Origin: Symbiodinium natans
Lineage: Eukaryota; Sar; Dinophyceae; Suessiales; Symbiodiniaceae
Assembly: GCA_905221605.1 (NCBI GenBank)
Contig: CAJNDS010002684.1
Location: 251,973-315,972 of the forward strand
Reading direction: 5' to 3'
DNA: 64,000 bases
The notes under the pieces were generated by a model. That model was not told the origin of the DNA and did no database searches. It saw only the letters and a list, made by a program, of their open reading frames with translations. Positions 48,097 through 58,231 of this stretch are shown here, one piece after another. How positions within the stretch are numbered: position 1 is the first letter of the stretch; each line of letters opens with the position of its first letter. The position numbers and the translations under genes were made by a program.

Positions 48097-48197
48097 GGAG
48101 GAGCCCAAAGAAAAAGAAGACAATGTCCGCACGATTCCCTCAGAAGCGTTGAAGCCTACGGCCTATACGCCCATGACCCAACCTCAAAAGTGGAAGG
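48097..48197 (+). other. Candidate exon, unknown
   Basis: It lies between AG (48,095-48,096) and GT (48,198-48,199). The frame reads EEPKEKEDNVRTIPSEALKP and onward without stop, charged and coding-like. Possibly part of the gene that carries the PPR-like exon at 48.6 kb. Confidence 0.28.
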
Positions 48198-48639
48198 GTC
48201 CAGCGGGTTGCTCAAGTCTTATAGGACGATGGAATGTCAGATCGGCCAAGGACCAAGGCTTCAATCGAAGGGCACTTCGATTCGTTGGCTGGGTTTTATG
48301 TTTAGGATTCAGGGCGGTTTCGGGTGTAGGGCTTTGGGTGCAGGACAGTGTAGGCTTGTAGGCTTGTGGCCAATGTAGCAAATTAAGGGCTCCGCGGGCC
48401 ATTATCGGCTGTGATTGCAACTGCACCTTTCCCCAGCCCACCCCAGCCTGGGCGATACTCGAGCTATGGCCGTACGCTACTGCTATTCTTATACCATGTG
48501 GCATGTTTTTGTCAACTTTCCAGCTGGATGGTTCGGGGTCGTCGTTGAACAAAGTTAGTTGGAGCCGGTGTGCATAATTATTGACCTACTGTATCACGGC
48601 TCATGGTTAAATTTCATGGTCGAACGTACATTCTGTACA

Positions 48640-48692
48640 GGCATGGCCGCCTGCGATCGCGGCGGCGCGTGGCAGCAAGCTTTGTGCGGGGA
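48640..48692 (+). CDS. PPR-like exon
   Basis: After AG at 48,638-48,639 the frame reads MAACDRGGAWQQAL. This fits the first helix and turn of dinoflagellate PPR units, whose usual form is ISACEKGGQWQQAL. It is the only repeat clearly seen here. It may belong with the candidate exons at 48.1 and 50.4 kb or with the PPR-like exons at 52.5-53.5 kb. Confidence 0.45.
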
Positions 48693-49734
48693 GCTTAGAT
48701 TAAGAATTTGCTTGGCTTGTTTCGTGCATCTGTCGAGTGCTGGAATTTGCAGCACAGGTACAGTGCACAGGGTTCTTCACATCCTTAGAGCACAGGGCTG
48801 CCCGGGAACGTGGGGAGAGCTTTGTGCAGAGCAAACTCGTGTTGGCCAGCGAAGAGCTGCCACGCCTGCCTGCAAGTGTATGTCCCACTATGATCCTTGC
48901 TATTCTGAGGTCTGTTCATAAGAAGCCAGCTTCTGGTATAAATGGAATCACAACATGCAGGGCTCTGTGTCAAAGCTGTTGAACGCACCCTCAAATCCTG
49001 CGCAAGCCTGTGGCCTTTCGCCCTGAAATCCACGCCCAGCTTATTAACTGAGCGTAGTGACAAGCATTACAGGCACTTAAACGTCGTAGGCTCACAGGCC
49101 CTAGGCAGATTGGCGGGTCATCCCGAGGTCCACCGTATGTTCCTGCAAGCTCTACCACCTGGCAATCCGAAGCCTGGACCTCTCAGCTGCTTAAAGCCCC
49201 CGAATCTCGCTAATGCCCGCAAATCTCCGACCCCTAGTAGTTCCCAACCCTGTGCCCAAATCGCAAACCTTCAAACCCTAAAGCCTCAGCCTAAAACACC
49301 TACCCAGAAAGAACCGCAGGCCTGCTGGCCGGCCGCGGCCTTCGCCGCGATGAAGTCGGCCTGGGGGCGGCGCAAAGTGCCGTCGGGACTGTTCGGTTGG
49401 AGGTTTTCGAAACTTTTCGGAACTTAGTAAACTTGGTCGCGGGCTCATCTTTGGAGAGGTCGAGCGGTCTGAGTATTACAAGCCGACAAGCCGTGTGTCA
49501 AACAGGCTTGAAGCAAAGTTCATGTTGTGGGGCTTCGTGCTGGAGGCTTTTACAGAAGGTGCTCGAGGCTTTTACAGAAGGTGGTTCGGCCGACGCAATC
49601 CTGACACCGACTGCCGTCCTGACACATCCTCACACATCCTTGCCCTACCTTTCGCACCATCTCCCCTTATCTAAGCTTAGGCCCTGAAGCCCAAGTGCAG
49701 GAAGTCTGGCGACTGGGCTGGCGCCCTCTCCCTT

Positions 49735-49968
49735 TTGAATGAAGGCACCCGGGAACTGGGCAGCTACACTGCAGGTTTCCTTTCTGCGAGGCTGCAAGTT
49801 GCGATTCTTTTGGAAGCCGCGTTTCTTCTTCTTTGTGCCATTTTGATCATGTTGCGGCGCTTGCATTCGGAAAGGGGCATGTACGGAGGCTCTTCGTACG
49901 CAAATATGATGAACTTGGTTTCACAACAGGCTCACCAAACTTGCAGTGACCTGAGGGTTGCAGCATAG
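49735..49968 (+). other. Candidate exon with one membrane-like segment
   Basis: A 77-codon open frame without ATG at the start contains the hydrophobic run LQVAILLEAAFLLLCAILIM followed by basic LRRLHSER, as in a single-pass membrane protein. No family match and no clear splice sites. Confidence 0.2.
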
Positions 49969-50358
49969 AGTCATTACCTCCATCTCTTTTCCACGAGCAG
50001 TTGCAGGCCGTTTGTCTTCTTTGAGGGTGACGGACGTGCAACTTGCCTGAAGCACAAGGCTGAACGCACTTTGCTCCGGATCCATTTTTGCCTGAGCTGG
50101 ACGACTTTTTTAGGTCACTTGCAGCTGCCCTGGCCTCGAGCCGAGAGGTTTGGAAGGCTGGGGTTGTGTGGATTTGGCAGCTGTTGCGAGAGGTTATAGA
50201 CTCCTTACGTGCGAGCAGTCGGCCAGAGTGCTGTTATGGCTTGAAGCGAGGAGAGCGATGGTTGCATCGCCGAGATGGATTGTGCAATTCTAGGAAGGTT
50301 CCGCGTACATGTCAACATGCAATATGATAACTTAGTGATGTCTCGGATTTTCCCTTGA

Positions 50359-50577
50359 TTTCTCTACGACGAGCCCCTGTGCTCTGAAGACGCCCGGAAG
50401 GTGGCGGTGTCCTTGCAAGACTGGGCCGCCAAGCAGCATCTGGAGGCCCCGGCTGGCTTTGCAGGGAGGCGTGGGATGAACGATGGAGTGGAGTGGAGTG
50501 GAGTGGAGTGGAGTGACGACAATGATCCGCGGATCTGGCCTAGAGCAAACGACATCACCTCCGGCCCGGGGGCTTAA
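50359..50577 (+). other. Candidate terminal exon, unknown
   Basis: The frame is open from 50359 to TAA 50575-50577 and reads as a normal soluble protein (contains SEDARKVAVSLQDWAAKQHL, later ITSGPGA). A GGAGT pentamer repeated five times (50,483-50,512) is read through in frame as GVEWS repeats. An AG at 50,372-50,373 could be the acceptor. No family recognised. Confidence 0.4.
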
Positions 50578-51120
50578 GGATCAAGCCGTCAAAAGGGAAG
50601 AGAAGAATTATCCTTAAGCCCAGCTGCAGTCAGGGAGGTGCCAGCCGGACGTTCATGCTTTACTGCGCAAAATGCATGTATGACGCCAAGCTGTGTAATT
50701 GTTTTGTCAGTCTTCGCTTACAAGAGTGTGACCGTCTACTTCCGAAGAACGATGGGATGAAAACAGGGTCCAACAAGGGGTACTAGGGACGAAAAGGGTC
50801 AGTCTGAGAAGCTTAGGATGGAAGGGTTCAGGATGTCGGCTTCCCGGCTCTTTCCTTTGTCAAAGTCCCTGGCCTGAATGCGGTCGTGAAAGTTCTGTTG
50901 CAGTGTGGCTTTCAGGAGCGGTGGGTTTCTGGGTTTCGGGAGCTTAGGGTTCAGGTCTGGCTTGGGAGCTTGGCTTCCGAGGCCTTGGGGGTCGAAATGT
51001 GTCGAACCGAGTGGGAACGGGGTCAATTTGGAACGCGGGACTGGGTCAAGTTGGAACGCGGGTTACGTTGAAACTTGCAGCCTGCGGTGATTTCGCTCCG
51101 CTCCCCGGTAATCTTTTTGC
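50578..51120. other. No recognised gene
   Basis: Contains GGTCAATTTGGAACGCGGG at 51,021-51,039 and a near copy at 51,044-51,062. These belong to the repeat family described at 51.7-52.0 kb. Confidence 0.4.
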
Positions 51121-51505
51121 GGTGTTTTCTCAAAGGTGGTTTTTCTAACCGCGCTGGAAACACCGGCCGTTTTTCTAAAGTGGTTTTCTATGGCGCCGGG
51201 TAGAACAACCGCTGGTTGTTCTAAGGCAGCGGCCAGAAAACCGCTATGGTTGTTTTGCGGCGGCTAGAACAACCGCTGTGGTTTTTCTACGGCGACAGCT
51301 AGAACAACCGCTGGTTTTTTAAGGCGGCGGGTTTTTCTTATGCTGGAAACGCCGCTGTTGTCTTCAAAAGATGTTTTTCTATCGGCCGGGTAGAACAACA
51401 ATGGGTTTTTCTACGGCGGCGGGTAGAAAAACCAGTGGTTTTTCAAAGCTGGCTGTTTCAATGCCGCTGGAAACACCGGCGGTTTTTCTAAAGTGGTTTT
51501 TCTAG
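51120..51505. repeat. Foldback repeat array (TAGAACAACC motif)
   Basis: About eight diverged units of roughly 40-50 bases built from GGCGGCGGGTAGAACAACCG and CTGGTTTTTCTAA. Because the two halves are reverse complements, each unit can fold. At 51,201-51,223 TAGAACAACC-GCT-GGTTGTTCTA is a perfect 10-bp stem with a 3-base loop. Confidence 0.8.
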
Positions 51506-51589
51506 CCACCTGTCATGCGGGCATTATGTTTTCAAATGGTTAAACCCATCATTTGAGCATTGCGTTTCCCCGCCGTGCAAGCTTGCTTC

Positions 51590-51640
51590 AAGACCATATG
51601 AATCCTTTCCAAACTCATCACGCGAGCATTGCTTTTGCAA
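51590..51640 (+). repeat. Copy of the 34-kb dispersed repeat
   Basis: CATATGAATCCTTTCC, AACTCATCA, CGAGCATTG and TTTTGCAAATG match, in order, the two copies near 34.2-34.4 kb. A fragment lies at 51,548-51,570. Confidence 0.6.
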
Positions 51641-51697
51641 ATGAGGAGGGGGGGGCACAAGAAGGCCTTATTTTACAACGCGACAAGGCCCCGCAAC

Positions 51698-51989
51698 AAG
51701 GGGTCAATTTGGAACGCGCAAACCCAAAAAGTGTCAATTTGGACGTTTGAAATACCACCTGCCCAAAAATGATGGCCAGAAACAAGGGGGCAATTTGGAA
51801 TGCGCTCGCGTTTTAACGTTAAAGCCCAGGGTCTGGTTCATTCTGCAACTTGTCTGTGTTCTAAATTGACTCTTTTCTGTGTTCCAGATTGATTCTTTTC
51901 TGTGTTCCAAATGGACTCTTTTCTGTGTTCCAGATTGATTCTTTTCTGTGTTCCAAATGGACTCTTTTTGTGTTCCAAATTGACCCCTT
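51698..51989. repeat. 18-nt inverted repeat pair enclosing a 23-bp tandem array
   Basis: AAGGGGTCAATTTGGAAC at 51,698-51,715 is exactly reverse-complemented at 51,972-51,989. Before the right arm, the 23-bp unit ATTGATTCTTTTCTGTGTTC+CAG is repeated about five times (51,855-51,986), and the right arm is its last partial unit. More right-facing copies of the arm lie at 51,021 and 51,044. Confidence 0.85.
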
Positions 51990-52480
51990 ATCCCTTGTCG
52001 AACCCCCATGCGCCCCGAAGAAGCGAGGTCGCCGAACTCGCGCGGTTGGCACTGCTGCTGAGCCATTGAGTACGAGGGGCAAGGCTTCAAGGTTTGCCCG
52101 GTGACTTAAGCTTCGGGCTTTTCGGGCTCTTGCTACAAATGTGAGCCGCGTGGTCTGCATGTTTGTTGGCACTCTTAAGTTACTAATTGTTGTTGCCTTC
52201 TGGTCATGGGGAACAAGAAGTCCCAAGCGTGTAGCTCCGAAGAGCATGCCACAACAGCACCTTTTTAAGGAAGGCTCGAGCCTGCACCCCGATGGAATGG
52301 CAGTGGAGGTGGAAGCCATCACACTCAAAGCAGTGTAGACAGGTTGACCCTAGACATGCACTCATACAATCACGCGGCCTGTACTGCGTTGATTCTTCGA
52401 GAACTTTAACTTTAAATGCTGACACTTTGTAGAAGAAGAAAGGATGTGTTTTTGACAGCGTGAGGCAGTGCCCGTATCAA
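51990..52480. other. No recognised gene
   Basis: 52,000-52,108 reads in frame through the basic stretch APKKRGRRTRA to a stop. A short frame from ATG 52,207 begins MGNKKSQACSS (20 codons). Neither can be assigned. Confidence 0.3.
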
Positions 52481-52499
52481 TGGTGCGAAGGTGAGAATT

Positions 52500-52655
52500 G
52501 GCAGTACAAATCGGGACAATCGAGGCTCGCCGCCACAGGCGCAGCTGGAGTGTGGACACGCTCGCTGATGCTGTGGCCAGCTTCTCTAGGCGAGATCGAT
52601 GGCAGCTTGGGGCAGTTTCCCGGGTCCGAATCGGTCTGCGGTTGCTTCCACGCTT
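52500..52655 (+). other. PPR-like candidate exon
   Basis: The frame reads SWSVDTLADAVASFSRRDRW then QLGAVSRV, which has the spacing of a PPR unit (Ala-rich helix, turn, W-x-x-A/G). The match is weaker than in the 35-39 kb gene. Confidence 0.35.
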
Positions 52656-53328
52656 GGGGCTTATGCTTTCTTTAGGGCCCCCTCGTTGCGCCGGTCAGGA
52701 AGTGCCGGGGAGACCACGCTGCGCAGCACCAATGCCGCCGTTTCGCCACTTTGTCTGACAGCAAATTGAGGTCCACTGTGCCCTCGATGGCAAAAGCCAT
52801 CCTCGGCATTCTTTGCATGTTCAAGAAGCCACCGAACCCAGAAGTTCCCCGGGCCTGGACAAGGTCCTGCGTTCTTTCCGCAGCATGGCCCTGGGCTGTT
52901 CGACTGGTCGGCGAGGTGCCCGACTTTGTGTTTTTGTGCAAACAAGTTAAACAAGGCAAACCTCAAAGCCCCAACTTGACAGAAGACTGAAACATTGCTT
53001 CACAGGCCATGAAAGTGCCAGCAGAGGGAGCGGTACAGGATGAGATGCGGAGTGCACTGCATATCCAGGATGTCTGCTATCTGTCTGCATTTTGCTGCTT
53101 TGGAGGTCAGTCAGTTGGAGATGTCGCAGACCGCCATCACTCAGTCGCTTTGCGTGGATTCGTTACTTGTTTTACCCTCTTTGCATGATGTGGCGATTGT
53201 ACCCACCAGCGGCTTCCAATCCTCCAGCCATGTGGGGAATTTCAGCTGAGCCCCAAGCGACTTTATCCCCCCCCCTGAGGGCACGTCAGAAGCATTCAGC
53301 ACACGGCCTCACAATCCCTCTTTTGAAG

Positions 53329-53473
53329 CTTGCTAAGGCAGGCGGCGTTGGCTGCATTTGAAGCCTCTGGACAGTGTCGGCGCGCGGTTGCGGTTTTGGA
53401 GGCGGCGAGGTTTCCATCACACTTGGCCCACTTGTCCATGCTAGACCAGTCGCCACTTCTGTTGCTCTTCTAG
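53329..53473 (+). CDS. PPR-like terminal exon
   Basis: The frame reads LLRQAALAAFEASGQCRRAV then AVLEAARF and ends in TAG 53471-53473. It has the layout of a dinoflagellate PPR unit (NAALAA..EASGQW.RAV.VLE.M). It probably ends the gene whose earlier exons are at 52.5 kb or further left. It stops about 460 bases before the eL30 start. Confidence 0.48.
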
Positions 53474-53931
53474 CAAGGGCTTGCCTTTGGCAGACACATC
53501 ATAGCGCGCTGAGTTGCTTGCAAGCCCTGAGCGCATTCACTGCAGCCACACAACCCCTTGTGAGATGGGAAACCCGAGAAGCTCCAGCATCTGAAAGTCC
53601 AAGCTGGGCAGGAGCTCAACGAAGCCCCTGACGACCTGCGAAGTGCTCGCTCAGCGCGAAATGGGACATCATGGGACTTATGTTGTAGGATGTCTGACAG
53701 AGTCGTGCAGCGTGCCTGTAGATACGACACCCACACACACGCACCATCCCGACATCAACTCACCAGATTGCAGGCTTGCAATGACCCAGTCCTACTAAAC
53801 CTTGGAGCCGCCAGACATGGGCCACAAGATTCGCTACAAAATTCGTCTCCTGCTTTGGACATTTTGGGCTCGTTGAAGGCATTTGGTTCGCTCCCATCCT
53901 GCGCACTCCTCCGGCCTGCTCTTTCGCCATC

Positions 53932-56900
53932 ATGTCCACCAAGAAGCAGTCCAAGGTGACGGATAAATCCTAAGACCTAAGAGCTGGCAAGAACTTCGCA
54001 TGCTTTTCGAAGCCAAAGGAGACGCAGTGATAGAGCCTAAGGTTACTGACATTCCTTGAAGCTTTGCAACACTTCCAGAATCTCCGCCTGCTTTCCATAG
54101 AGGTCATACGAGGTCCATATTGGGGTCCATAGAAGGTCAGGTCCAAAGGGGTCCATGGAGACTTCTACAGGAATCCGTCCAAAGAAGGAGTGTTTGGTTT
54201 AGGGTGTAGGGTTCAGGGTTAGGGCTTAGGGTTTTGGGATGGTCGGCGATGGTCGGCACTTTGCCTCTCGGTGGATACACGCATTGACGCTCCCTCAGAC
54301 ATCCCAGGACTGGTTTACCCTTGCCCCGAACCCAAACCCAGACCTGCATCCGCCCTTCGAATTCTTCGAAAGACGCCGCGTCCTAGATCACATGTTGGAG
54401 GCTTCCAAGTCTGTCGACTCCATCAATGCCTCCGACTCAGCTTGAGGGCTTCAGCCCGGATGTAAGGCCATGACAGTGAGGCGCTTTGTTTAAGGTATGT
54501 AGTGTTCCATGAATGTCAAAGGTCTAGACGCTGGGAGTCTGGGAGTTTCCCAGATTGGGTAGATTGCTCTGCTCGCCGGCGTTGGGGTCCCAAACCCTGA
54601 ACTGTCTGTTGCCTCCACCATCCTCCTCCCTGACTTCACCCTACGGATGTTGGACCCTCTTTTGTGGGGGCCCTTCTTGTGCATAAAGACAAGTTCTTGG
54701 ATTAAAGTCGAGTCCGGAGACGATTTGCGGGGCTTTGGAGACACAGTTCGTTCAAAAGGACTCGGGTTGGGTCCTTTTCATAATCCGGGGCGGGCATGAA
54801 ATTCAAACCCCCGCTGAACCCCTAAACCGCCTAAGCCCTTCAACTGGAAGCCCGCTTCGAATCCAAATCAATCCTTGAGGCCCGGCTCCAGTTGGTGATG
54901 AAGAGTGGAAAGTACAGCCTGGGCTACAAGACCACGCTGAAGACGCTCAGGCTCCAGCCCGAGGGCTTTGGCTTTTTGTAGAAGTTGTAGTTTGAGTCCA
55001 AGAAACGTTTTGACCGCGCATTTTGTGAACGAACGTGTTGATCGAAACCCTGATTGTTTTGGAACGCAGGTTCGCTTTTTTCAAATCCCCTCAGTGCCGA
55101 GGGCTGAGGGGCGAGCATCATCGGCATCAGCGGGCCCCTTTCTGGGCTTGACGGACGACAGCATCCTCAGCAACAACCGCAGCAACAGCAGCAAGAAGCC
55201 TCGCGACTCTCTCGACACCGTGACATGTCTTAGCGCAGGTTTTTCGCATGACAAGGCCTTTGCATTGTAACTTACAGTGTTTTGCCTGTTTTTGGACAAC
55301 ATCCTGGCTTGTGTGGAAAACCCCAAGTTTGTCCAGATAAGTTGGTTTCGAGCAGCAAGGCAGAAACAACATTAACCAGACAAGCGCAACCACCAACCAA
55401 CAATATGTGACCAAATCGTCATGTCATCCCGTCCCTTGAACCCTACACCCCCTCCGCCGCGCCACGCATTGGGGGGGGGGGGGGCGTGTGGCAGGGGCGA
55501 GGTGGGGTTCTCCACTCAAGAATGTGCGTTGTAAGCTGGAATGTCGATGAGCTTACACATGTCTTTCCAGGCCCAAGAGCACATTCCGAATTTGCAAAGC
55601 TTCTCGTCCGAAACAGACGGCACCGCCCCGCCTCCAAAGGCTCCACAAACGGAGTTTAAGTAAACTGGAACAAGGAGGTGCGCCTGGGTTAAGGATTGTG
55701 GAACGCTTGGTTCCTTTATTCGAGGGTTTCGTGCGGACCCACACAGACATTTGCAGTGGCACGGGTTCCTCATGAGCAAAAACTGTGCTTTGCATGCTTC
55801 TCATGTTTTACGATACTTTTTGGGTGTGCGTGTGCACTGAACAGGGGCCGAGCATCCACCTCCATCGCACCTGACCCCCCAAAACAAGTGAATTCCAAGT
55901 TCCGAAAGGAAATCTTTCGGTCAAGACGTCTCGGCCAAAGCTTCTTGAGACTCCACACATGACTCCGAATACCACCCTTATTGTAACACCTGAACAGTAC
56001 AACCCAGAAAGCACCCATCCGAAGAATGTGCGAGGCAGGGCAAGTCGAAGCTGGTTCTGATCTCCAACAACTGCCCGGCCTTGAGGAAGAGCGAGCGCGG
56101 GAGCCCAGGTTGAGGCTTTGGGCCTCAAGGTTTTGCAGGAGTCGAGAAGGGCGTAAACATCTACAGGCCCAAAGCCCGAAACCCTCCTGACAATGCAGAG
56201 GGACCTTCTTCGGAATGTTCATATTTCGCAGCCTAGTGTACACTAGGGACTTCAGCTTTCAGGGTCTGGAGGAGTTCAAAATCAACACCTTGGAGATCAT
56301 TCTCTCATTTAGAGTCTCGGTGAGTGGATGTCTCATGTTGGCGCCCACTTGCCGTTGCGGCACTTGCTTTTCCATTCAAGGATCGAGTACTACGCCATGC
56401 TGGCCCGAGACTTAAAACAGTAAGGTGTGTGTGCCTATGCGTCCTGCATGTTTGTGCAGGGCGGAGGCCAGAGATCCAGGATGTGCTCCAGCTTTAGCAG
56501 AGAAAGCACGAGGCCAAAACTGGCGTGCATCACTTCCACGGTGACAACAACGAACTCGGAACCGCCTGCGGTCGCTACTACCGCCGGGCCCTCAAACTCG
56601 GGGCTGAAGCCACAGGGCTCGGCCTGGAGAGTCTGGGGCACCAGATTCGTGACTGGTGCAGCGTAAGGTGCCGAGGTGCAGGTGCTTGTTCATGCGCCTT
56701 GCGCGCTGACCGCATCGGGACTGTTAAATGAAAAGAACTAAAGACTGATTTTGCTCTTTTGGGAATGTGAGGCCCCCCCTCCCCTTCGCCTGCACCTCCC
56801 TGGGCCCGTATGAACCTGTGTTCTTGAGCCTCAAATTCCCGACAAGCCCATCGACAGAGGCACCACCCCAACTAATGTACTGACATACGTATCCATCGAT

Positions 56901-57454
56901 AGATATGTATATAAACATATATGTATACATGTATGTCTATATGTATAAATGTATGTATATATATATATGTATATATGTATATGTGTATATGTATGTATGT
57001 GTATATATATATATATATATATGAACATGTAGATATGCATGTGTGAAAGATGTATGTATGGAAATACGTAAAAAATGTATATATGTATCTATGTATATAT
57101 GTAAAGATGTATATATGTATCTATGTATCTATGTATATATGTATATATGTATGCATGTATGCATGTATGCATGTAAGCATGTAAGCATGTAAGCATGTAT
57201 GTATGTATATATGTACATATGTGTATATGTATATATGCATATATGCATATACGCATATATGTATATATGCATATATGTCTATATGTGTATATGTCTATGT
57301 GTGTATATTTCTCTGCGTATATACTTAACTCCGCGGCATCTTCTTACTTCCAAGCACAACCATCCACGAGCCACACTAAATCCCACCTGCACTTGAAGGT
57401 GTGAGCTGCCTCTCGATCACAGACCCGGGTGACTCGGACATCATCAAATCCCTG
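53932..57454 (+). CDS. RPL30: 60S ribosomal protein eL30, six exons
   Basis: Part of the large cytosolic ribosomal subunit; L7Ae/L30e fold. Exon 1, 53932-53955, reads MSTKKQSK. Exon 2, about 54851-54950, reads [20 protein letters not shown]. Exon 3, 56035-56094, reads [20 protein letters not shown]. Exon 4, 56381-56402, only 22 nt, gives IEYYAML. Exon 5, 56513-56582, reads [20 protein letters not shown] then RYY. Exon 6 from 57399 reads [20 protein letters not shown]. Joined, they match the family without gaps at about 110 residues, the usual length. The donors after exons 2, 3, 4 and 5 are all GC; every acceptor from exon 3 on is AG before G. The exact left edge of exon 2 is unclear. The end is also uncertain: after IKSLPGQ either an intron starts (GT at 57455) or the frame reads on to TAA at 57583. 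A TATG microsatellite fills intron 5. Confidence 0.93.
54239..54445 (+). other. Coding-like open frame inside eL30 intron 1
   Basis: A 68-codon frame (contains [20 protein letters not shown]) has a normal protein composition and ends in TGA. It lies between eL30 exons 1 and 2, so it is either chance or a nested small gene. A degenerate TTTAGGG tract (54,198-54,236) precedes it. Confidence 0.2.
56888..57318. repeat. (TATG)/(TATA)n microsatellite in eL30 intron 5
   Basis: About 430 bases of ATGTATAT-type units with a GTATGCAT/GTAAGCAT sub-array at 57,147-57,205. False open frames cross it. Confidence 0.95.
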
Positions 57455-57615
57455 CCGGGCCAGGTGCATGCTGCTGAGGTTTTGTTCGGGCGGACAGTTC
57501 AAGCCCTTCATGTGCACCGTGGAGGAGTGAAGAGATGGCAAGAGTGCGATGAGCGGGAGCCAGGACGGGATGCTTCACTTCTGTAACGTGAAGCTTGAAC
57601 CTCACAAGCAAAGTC

Positions 57616-57845
57616 ATGACTGACACAGCGGTTCGCAGAGCAATGGAGACTCATCATCCAGTTGATGTAAGGCATTTCAGTCTCACATGCATCCGCACAT
57701 CTAGGATGTCGTCAACTAGATTACGCCGAAGAGCCCTCAGACTCCAAGTTGCTCAAACACGATGCACCACCTTTCCGCATTCTGTGCAGGACTGCAACGT
57801 GGAGCGATTGCAGAAATTGGCGAACCACTATTTGTCAATCCGGCT
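57616..57845 (+). CDS. Possible start of another nuclear gene, cut off at the mitochondrial-type boundary
   Basis: ATG 57616 opens MTDTAVRRAMETHHPVD, ending at a GTAAGG donor (57,667). After an AG acceptor at 57,788-57,789 the same phase continues DCNVERLQKLANHYLS. Both pieces are coding-like and splice in frame. Past about 57,850 the sequence becomes AT-rich and non-coding in this frame. No family recognised. It might also be 3' exons of eL30 read wrongly, but eL30 is already complete. Confidence 0.3.
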
Positions 57846-57849
57846 TTGT

Positions 57850-58014
57850 TTTGTAAGACAAATATATTTAATTGGAGAATATTTCCTAGTGACATGAATT
57901 CGTTCCAAGTAAAATCTTTTAAATAAACGATTGATATCTCTATTTATGACATCATGAATCGTTTGTATATTTGATTTCTAAATAATTATGAATTATGATC
58001 TAATTCATCATATA
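57850..58014. other. AT-rich lead-in to the mitochondrial-type region
   Basis: The base composition drops abruptly to strongly AT-rich, with no recognised gene. This is the junction zone between nuclear-type and mitochondrial-type sequence. Confidence 0.55.
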
Positions 58015-58231
58015 TCCCTATAAAAGGCTACGGGCTCGACCCCTATTTTCGCTCTGCGGCCGCCCTGTCGGATGCCCCGCCTCCTCTTCCGGTCGATTTG
58101 GCTGCTTGTGAGGGCCTTGCAGGGGGATCCTGAAAATTCCGGGAATTTTAACGCTTATTGTCTAAAAATCCTGGGAATTTTGGGAATCACCCGGAGCTGA
58201 AAATTCCCGGAATTTTAGGAATCACCCGGAT
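58015..58231 (+). repeat. 216-bp direct repeat, copy 1
   Basis: Starts CCCTATAAAAGGCTACGGGC, continues CTCGACCCCTATTTTCGCTC and TGCGGCCGCCC, and ends in AATTCCCGGAATTTTAGGAA then TCACCCGGATTG. The right half is a series of near-palindromes around AAAATTCCGGGAATTTT. The cox1 reading frame begins directly at its right edge. Confidence 0.92.
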
